Shown: piece after piece, positions 12,913-15,920 of the stretch
Position numbering within the stretch: the first letter of the stretch is position 1
Layout: each line of letters begins with the position of its first letter
Assembly (NCBI GenBank): GCA_016210495.1
Contig: JACQUC010000008.1
Location: 1 to 15,920, forward strand
Reading direction: 5' to 3'
Source: Chloroflexota bacterium
GTDB lineage: Bacteria; Chloroflexota; FW602-bin22; JACPRP01
Length of the DNA: 15,920 nucleotides
Notes under the pieces: generated by a model
Seen by the model: the letters and a program-made list of their open reading frames with translations, nothing else
The model's database searches: none
What the model was told of the DNA's origin: nothing
Program-made: the position numbers and the translations under genes

Positions 12913-13848
12913 GTGAGCAAGATCAAGTCATCGGAGATTACCCCGGAGCACCTCTTTTTGTCCCGGCGCAAGTTTCTTGTCGGCGCGGGCGCCCTGGCCG
13001 CGGGGACCTTGGCCAGCGCGTGCGGCATCGGAAATCCGGCGCAGAGTACTGGCAATCCTGCAGCCCAGCCCACGGCCGGCACCGACGAGCTGAGCGACGT
13101 GTGGACGTCCTACGAAGCGATAACTAACTACAACAACTTCTACGAATTCTCGCTCGAAAAGGACGACGTCGCGACTCTGTCAAGTGGCTTCCGGTTCGCG
13201 CCCTGGACCGTGCAAGTGGGCGGACTCGTCAACAAGCCCAGGGCGTACGGGGTCGAGGACATCGTCAAGGCGTTCCCGCAGGAGGAGCGTGTCTACCGCC
13301 TTCGCTGCGTGGAGGCCTGGTCGATGGTGATACCGTGGCTGGGCTTTTCGCTGGCGAAGTTGCTCAAGGAGGCGGAGCCGCAGTCCAGGGCCAAATACGT
13401 CCGCTTCGAGACGCTGCACGATCCGCAGCAGATGCCGGGCCAGAGGAGCGGCATGTTCAAGTGGCCTTATGTAGAGGGGCTTCGTCTGGACGAAGCGATG
13501 CACGATCTGACGATGCTGGCCACAGGCGCATACGGCAAGCCCGCTCTCCCGCAGAACGGCGCGCCAATTCGGCTGGTGGTGCCTTGGAAGTACGGGTTCA
13601 AGAGCATCAAGTCTATCGTCAAGATCGATCTGGTAGAAGAGATGCCCGTCTCGTTTTGGATGGCCAGCGCCCCGCAGGAGTACGGCTTCTACGCCAACGT
13701 GAATCCCGAGGTATCACATCCGAGGTGGTCGCAGGCGACAGAGCGCCGGATCGGCGAATCGCGCCGGCGCAGGACGCTGCCCTTCAACGGCTACGCCGAT
13801 CAGGTGGCGCACCTGTACGCGGGCATGGACCCGAGAAAGCTCTACTGA
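12913..13848 (+). CDS. msrP: Protein-methionine-sulfoxide reductase catalytic subunit MsrP (molybdopterin)
   Basis: A 311-residue exported molybdoenzyme of the YedY/sulfite oxidase fold. Seen: the twin-arginine signal [16 protein letters not shown] (16-31), [15 protein letters not shown] with the cysteine that binds molybdenum (C132), and [16 protein letters not shown], which binds the pterin. Length and C-terminal PRKLY agree with the family. It repairs oxidised methionines in proteins outside the cytoplasmic membrane, with electrons from MsrQ, the next gene. After the signal hydrophobic stretch LASACG gives a weak lipobox (C37), followed by a Ser/Thr/Pro/Gln linker, so it may be a Tat lipoprotein. 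GTG 12913 has GGGGAGG 8 nt ahead. Confidence 0.95.
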   Translation: MSKIKSSEITPEHLFLSRRKFLVGAGALAAGTLASACGIGNPAQSTGNPAAQPTAGTDELSDVWTSYEAITNYNNFYEFSLEKDDVATLSSGFRFAPWTVQVGGLVNKPRAYGVEDIVKAFPQEERVYRLRCVEAWSMVIPWLGFSLAKLLKEAEPQSRAKYVRFETLHDPQQMPGQRSGMFKWPYVEGLRLDEAMHDLTMLATGAYGKPALPQNGAPIRLVVPWKYGFKSIKSIVKIDLVEEMPVSFWMASAPQEYGFYANVNPEVSHPRWSQATERRIGESRRRRTLPFNGYADQVAHLYAGMDPRKLY

Positions 13849-13854
13849 TCGGCT

Positions 13855-14580
13855 ATGTCGCGGAAGACCAATTGGCTCCGGTTGCTTTTACACCTGGCAC
13901 TGCTTCTTCCTCTCGCACTGCTCATCTGGGATCTCACGCAGAACCAGTTGACCGCCAATCCGATCGAGGCAGCTACGCGTCGGACCGGCAAGACGGCTCT
14001 GATCCTTCTGGTACTTAGCCTTTCCTGCACGCCTGCTTACCATCTGATTAGTTTTTGGCGCGAAATGGCGGGGGCGCCCGCCCCACCCCTGGGCAACCAC
14101 ACAGGGTTGCCCCTACGTACTGCAACTGTGCACCAGAACTCAGTTAGATTCGGGCCATTTCTGTGGCTTCGCCGCACCCTCGGACTGTACGCCTTCGCAT
14201 ACGCGGCCGTCCACCTGCTGATATTCGTGGGGCTCGACTACGGCTTTGACACCTCACTGATCCAGGATGGTGTGTTGGAGAAGCGCCACGCCATCGCCGG
14301 CATGTCCGCTTTCCTGCTGTTGCTGCCGCTGGCCGTAACCTCGACTACTGGTTGGCGAAGGCGACTGGGCCGGAGCTGGACGTTGCTCCATCGGGCGGTG
14401 TACGCGGCCGCGCTGGTGGCCGCCGTGCACTACCTTTGGGGCGTCAAGGTGGACACTCGCCAGCCACTCCAGTACATTGCCCTGGTTCTCCTGCTACTGC
14501 TGCTCCGATTGCCGATCTTGAGAGCCTTTCTCACCCCCTGGCGCAGCCGGCTTACCCGCCACTCGCCCCCGCAATATTGA
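13855..14580 (+). CDS. msrQ: Heme-binding membrane subunit MsrQ, with an in-frame repeat insertion
   Basis: A 241-residue membrane protein of the ferric-reductase-like domain family, the electron-delivering partner of MsrP. Seen: the helix after KTNWLRLLLHL, TGKTALILLVLSLSCTPAYH (44-63), LRRTLGLYAFAYAAVHLLIF with a heme-ligand histidine, KRHAIAGMSAFLLLLPLAVTS with a second, and WTLLHRAVYAAALVAAVHYLWG with two more. It starts 6 bp after msrP with no ribosome site, implying coupling. MsrQ proteins are about 200 residues; the extra part here is residues about 67-95, between helix 2 and the LRRTLG loop, encoded by a dispersed hairpin repeat. The frame is intact. Its last 87 bp overlap the convergent dinB. 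Confidence 0.92.
   Translation: MSRKTNWLRLLLHLALLLPLALLIWDLTQNQLTANPIEAATRRTGKTALILLVLSLSCTPAYHLISFWREMAGAPAPPLGNHTGLPLRTATVHQNSVRFGPFLWLRRTLGLYAFAYAAVHLLIFVGLDYGFDTSLIQDGVLEKRHAIAGMSAFLLLLPLAVTSTTGWRRRLGRSWTLLHRAVYAAALVAAVHYLWGVKVDTRQPLQYIALVLLLLLLRLPILRAFLTPWRSRLTRHSPPQY
14055..14140. repeat. Dispersed hairpin repeat, copy 2 (inside msrQ)
   Basis: An 86-nt element homologous to the intergenic copy at 7917-8003. Its core is an 8-bp stem GGGCAACC/GGTTGCCC with a 6-nt loop (14091-14112). It is read through in frame and encodes MAGAPAPPLGNHTGLPLR, a Pro/Gly-rich loop not expected in MsrQ. Confidence 0.85.
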
Positions 14581-15708
14581 GTTCTTGCCAAAGCGGTCAC
14601 GCAGGTGGTCCAGTGTACGGTCGAGCTCCTGGATCCTCTCTGCCTCACCGTCAAAGAAGCTGGGCTGGACGTCCACGGCGGCAATGAGGTTGCTCGCCCC
14701 AACGCCCACCAGCCGCAACTTGGCGCCGGGCTTCAGCGCGTCGCGGAGCAACGACTTTGCGGTGGCCCATATGGTCTCCCCGGAGGACGTGGGCTGACCC
14801 AGGGTTCGCCTCCTTGTGATCGTTTTGAAGTCGGCAAAGCGAATCTTCAGCGCGATCGTTCTCGCTTGCCAGCCCTTGCGGCGGAGCTCCGCGGCCACGC
14901 GCTCGGATGACTGCAACAGCCTGCCCGTGATCACGTCCGGGTCCCCGCTGTCCTGGAAGAAGGTGTGCTCGTTGGAGATGGACTTTCGCTCGCGTTCCGG
15001 CTCCACCGGCCTGGTGTCCTGGCCCAGTGCCCGCTGATGAAGATACTCGCCCAGTCTGCCGAACCGTGCCCGCAGCGTGTCCGCGGGGAGTGCCGCGAGG
15101 TCGCCGATGGTTTGCACCCCGTTGGCTCGCAAGCGCTCCGCGGTCTTCGGCCCGACGCCCCATAGCCTGGACACCGGCAGACTAGCGAGAAACTCGGCCT
15201 CTCGGCGCGGCGGCACGACGACGAAGCCGTTGGGCTTTCCCGAGTCGGAAGCGATTTTGGCGACCAGCTTGTTCGTGGCAATGCCAACCGAACAGGGCAG
15301 CCCGATCTCTTCTTGCACACGTCGTTGGATTGCACGGCCAATGTCCTCGGCTCTTCCAAACAGCCTCTGGCAGCCGGTGACGTCCAGGAACGCTTCGTCG
15401 ATGGAGATTGGCTCCACGAGATCCGTGTACTCTCGTAGAACTGCCATCAGCCTGTGAGAGTACTCGGCGTACAGGTCGTGTCTGGGCCGCAGAAAGACGG
15501 CGTTCGGACAGAGACGTGCCGCGTGCCCGATGGGCATGGCCGAGTGCACGCCATAGCGCCGCGCCGCGTATGAGGCCGCCGCCACCACGCCCCGGCCCTT
15601 GGGGTCGGCGCCGACGATGATCGGCTTGCCGCGAATAGCAGGATCGAGCAACTCCTCAACCGAGCAGAAGAAGGCGTCGAGGTCGATATGGATAATGCGT
15701 CTTTCCAT
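14494..15708 (-). CDS. dinB: DNA polymerase IV (Y-family translesion polymerase)
   Basis: A 404-residue Y-family polymerase. Seen: IIHIDLDAFFCSVEE with metal-binding D9 and the steric-gate aromatic; AASYAARRYGVHSAMP; EPISIDEAFLDVTG with D104 and E105; KLVAKIASDSGKPNG; the helix-hairpin-helix LWGVGPKTAERLRANGVQTIGDL; and the little-finger domain (KSISNEHTF to LVGVGASNL). QPSFF (348-352) is likely the beta-clamp-binding motif. It copies past damaged bases with low fidelity. ATG 15708 begins the fold; upstream codons lie in the promoter. The tail after GKNSILRGR (22 residues, Gly/Gln-rich) is unusual and is antiparallel to the 3' end of msrQ, an 87-bp overlap. No LexA-type box is recognised. Confidence 0.96.
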   Translation of the reverse strand: MERRIIHIDLDAFFCSVEELLDPAIRGKPIIVGADPKGRGVVAAASYAARRYGVHSAMPIGHAARLCPNAVFLRPRHDLYAEYSHRLMAVLREYTDLVEPISIDEAFLDVTGCQRLFGRAEDIGRAIQRRVQEEIGLPCSVGIATNKLVAKIASDSGKPNGFVVVPPRREAEFLASLPVSRLWGVGPKTAERLRANGVQTIGDLAALPADTLRARFGRLGEYLHQRALGQDTRPVEPERERKSISNEHTFFQDSGDPDVITGRLLQSSERVAAELRRKGWQARTIALKIRFADFKTITRRRTLGQPTSSGETIWATAKSLLRDALKPGAKLRLVGVGASNLIAAVDVQPSFFDGEAERIQELDRTLDHLRDRFGKNSILRGRVAGKPAAPGGEKGSQDRQSEQQ

Positions 15709-15748
15709 AACTGCCGAGGCGTGCACAGCTTGCGTCCTGTCAGGCTGG

Positions 15749-15777
15749 ATTGTACGCTGGTGGTGCCTCCACGTCAA
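15749..15777 (-). promoter_or_regulatory. Promoter of dinB
   Basis: Minus strand: TTGACG (15777-15772), 17 nt, TACAAT (15754-15749). Predicted start near 15742, a leader of about 35 nt before ATG 15708. Confidence 0.7.
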
Positions 15778-15825
15778 ATCTCCAACAACTAGCCCAACTT
15801 CCGCAGTCGCGGAGCGAAAAATGCC

Positions 15826-15909
15826 GATTTTAGGGATAGGTACCTAAAATAGGCGCTTTTGATAACGTAAGTGGGGAGTCATGGCCTAGAAAACAGCTGA
15901 TTTTAGGGA
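15826..15909. repeat. GATTTTAGGGA direct repeats with an inverted copy
   Basis: GATTTTAGGGA occurs at 15826-15836 and 15899-15909, 73 bp apart. Between them CCTAAAAT (15843-15850) pairs with ATTTTAGG (15827-15834) as an 8-bp stem with an 8-nt loop. The region upstream of dinB up to the window edge holds no gene I can support. It may be the edge of a dispersed element or regulatory sites for a gene beyond the window. Confidence 0.45.
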
Positions 15910-15920
15910 CGAGGCAGAAA

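Noticed and set aside
1..15920. CRISPR array, phage genes or defence system
   Set aside because: No regularly spaced direct repeats, phage structural genes or known defence modules are visible on either strand.

Overview
The window is GC-rich bacterial chromosome. It uses many GTG and TTG starts behind GGAGG-type ribosome sites, has sigma70-like promoters, and carries short dispersed repeats both between and inside genes. Together with a single-domain RRM protein, MsrPQ, DinB, lone complex-I-like antiporter subunits and paired small membrane proteins, this suggests an uncultured Chloroflexota-like organism. That assignment is inference; there is no rRNA or marker gene to settle it.

Left part (1-6950, all minus strand): a surface-glycosylation and membrane-energetics block. 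Reading leftwards, a leaderless-looking GT2 glycosyltransferase overlaps a GT-C membrane glycosyltransferase. Next, from its own promoter, comes a pair of NuoL/M/N-type antiporter subunits with no other complex I genes. Then comes a dolichol-phosphate-mannose-synthase-like GT2 enzyme overlapping a partial YfhO-like multi-pass protein. The polyprenol-sugar synthase plausibly supplies lipid-linked sugar to the membrane transferases.

Middle (6980-8360): a tRNA-Asp(GTC) with its promoter and a clean intrinsic terminator, followed by about 1.2 kb of decayed accessory DNA. This holds three related palindromes, a gene broken over three frames, a short YkgJ-like Cys-cluster gene, a dispersed hairpin repeat, and an AbrB/MazE-type gene with no proper start.

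Right-middle (8360-10768): a 56-codon charged protein and a two-gene operon of unknown small membrane proteins. These are followed by a Cys-less isochorismatase-type hydrolase on the other strand, a possible permease C-terminal remnant and an RRM RNA-binding protein.

Right part (10862-15920): a DEDDy exonuclease and an SbcD/Mre11-like phosphoesterase diverge from overlapping promoters, and the exonuclease transcript begins with an 86-nt foldable leader. Then msrP-msrQ (periplasmic methionine sulfoxide repair) converges on dinB (translesion polymerase IV) with an 87-bp coding overlap.

The most unusual signal is that two different dispersed-repeat families sit in frame inside membrane-protein genes. 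An 86-nt hairpin element lies in msrQ, with a homologous copy in the 7.9-kb intergenic gap. A triple CTCCGTG octamer repeat lies in the GT-C glycosyltransferase. Other points worth a second look are the palindrome cluster downstream of tRNA-Asp, the structured exonuclease leader, and the antiporter pair with replaced channel lysines.
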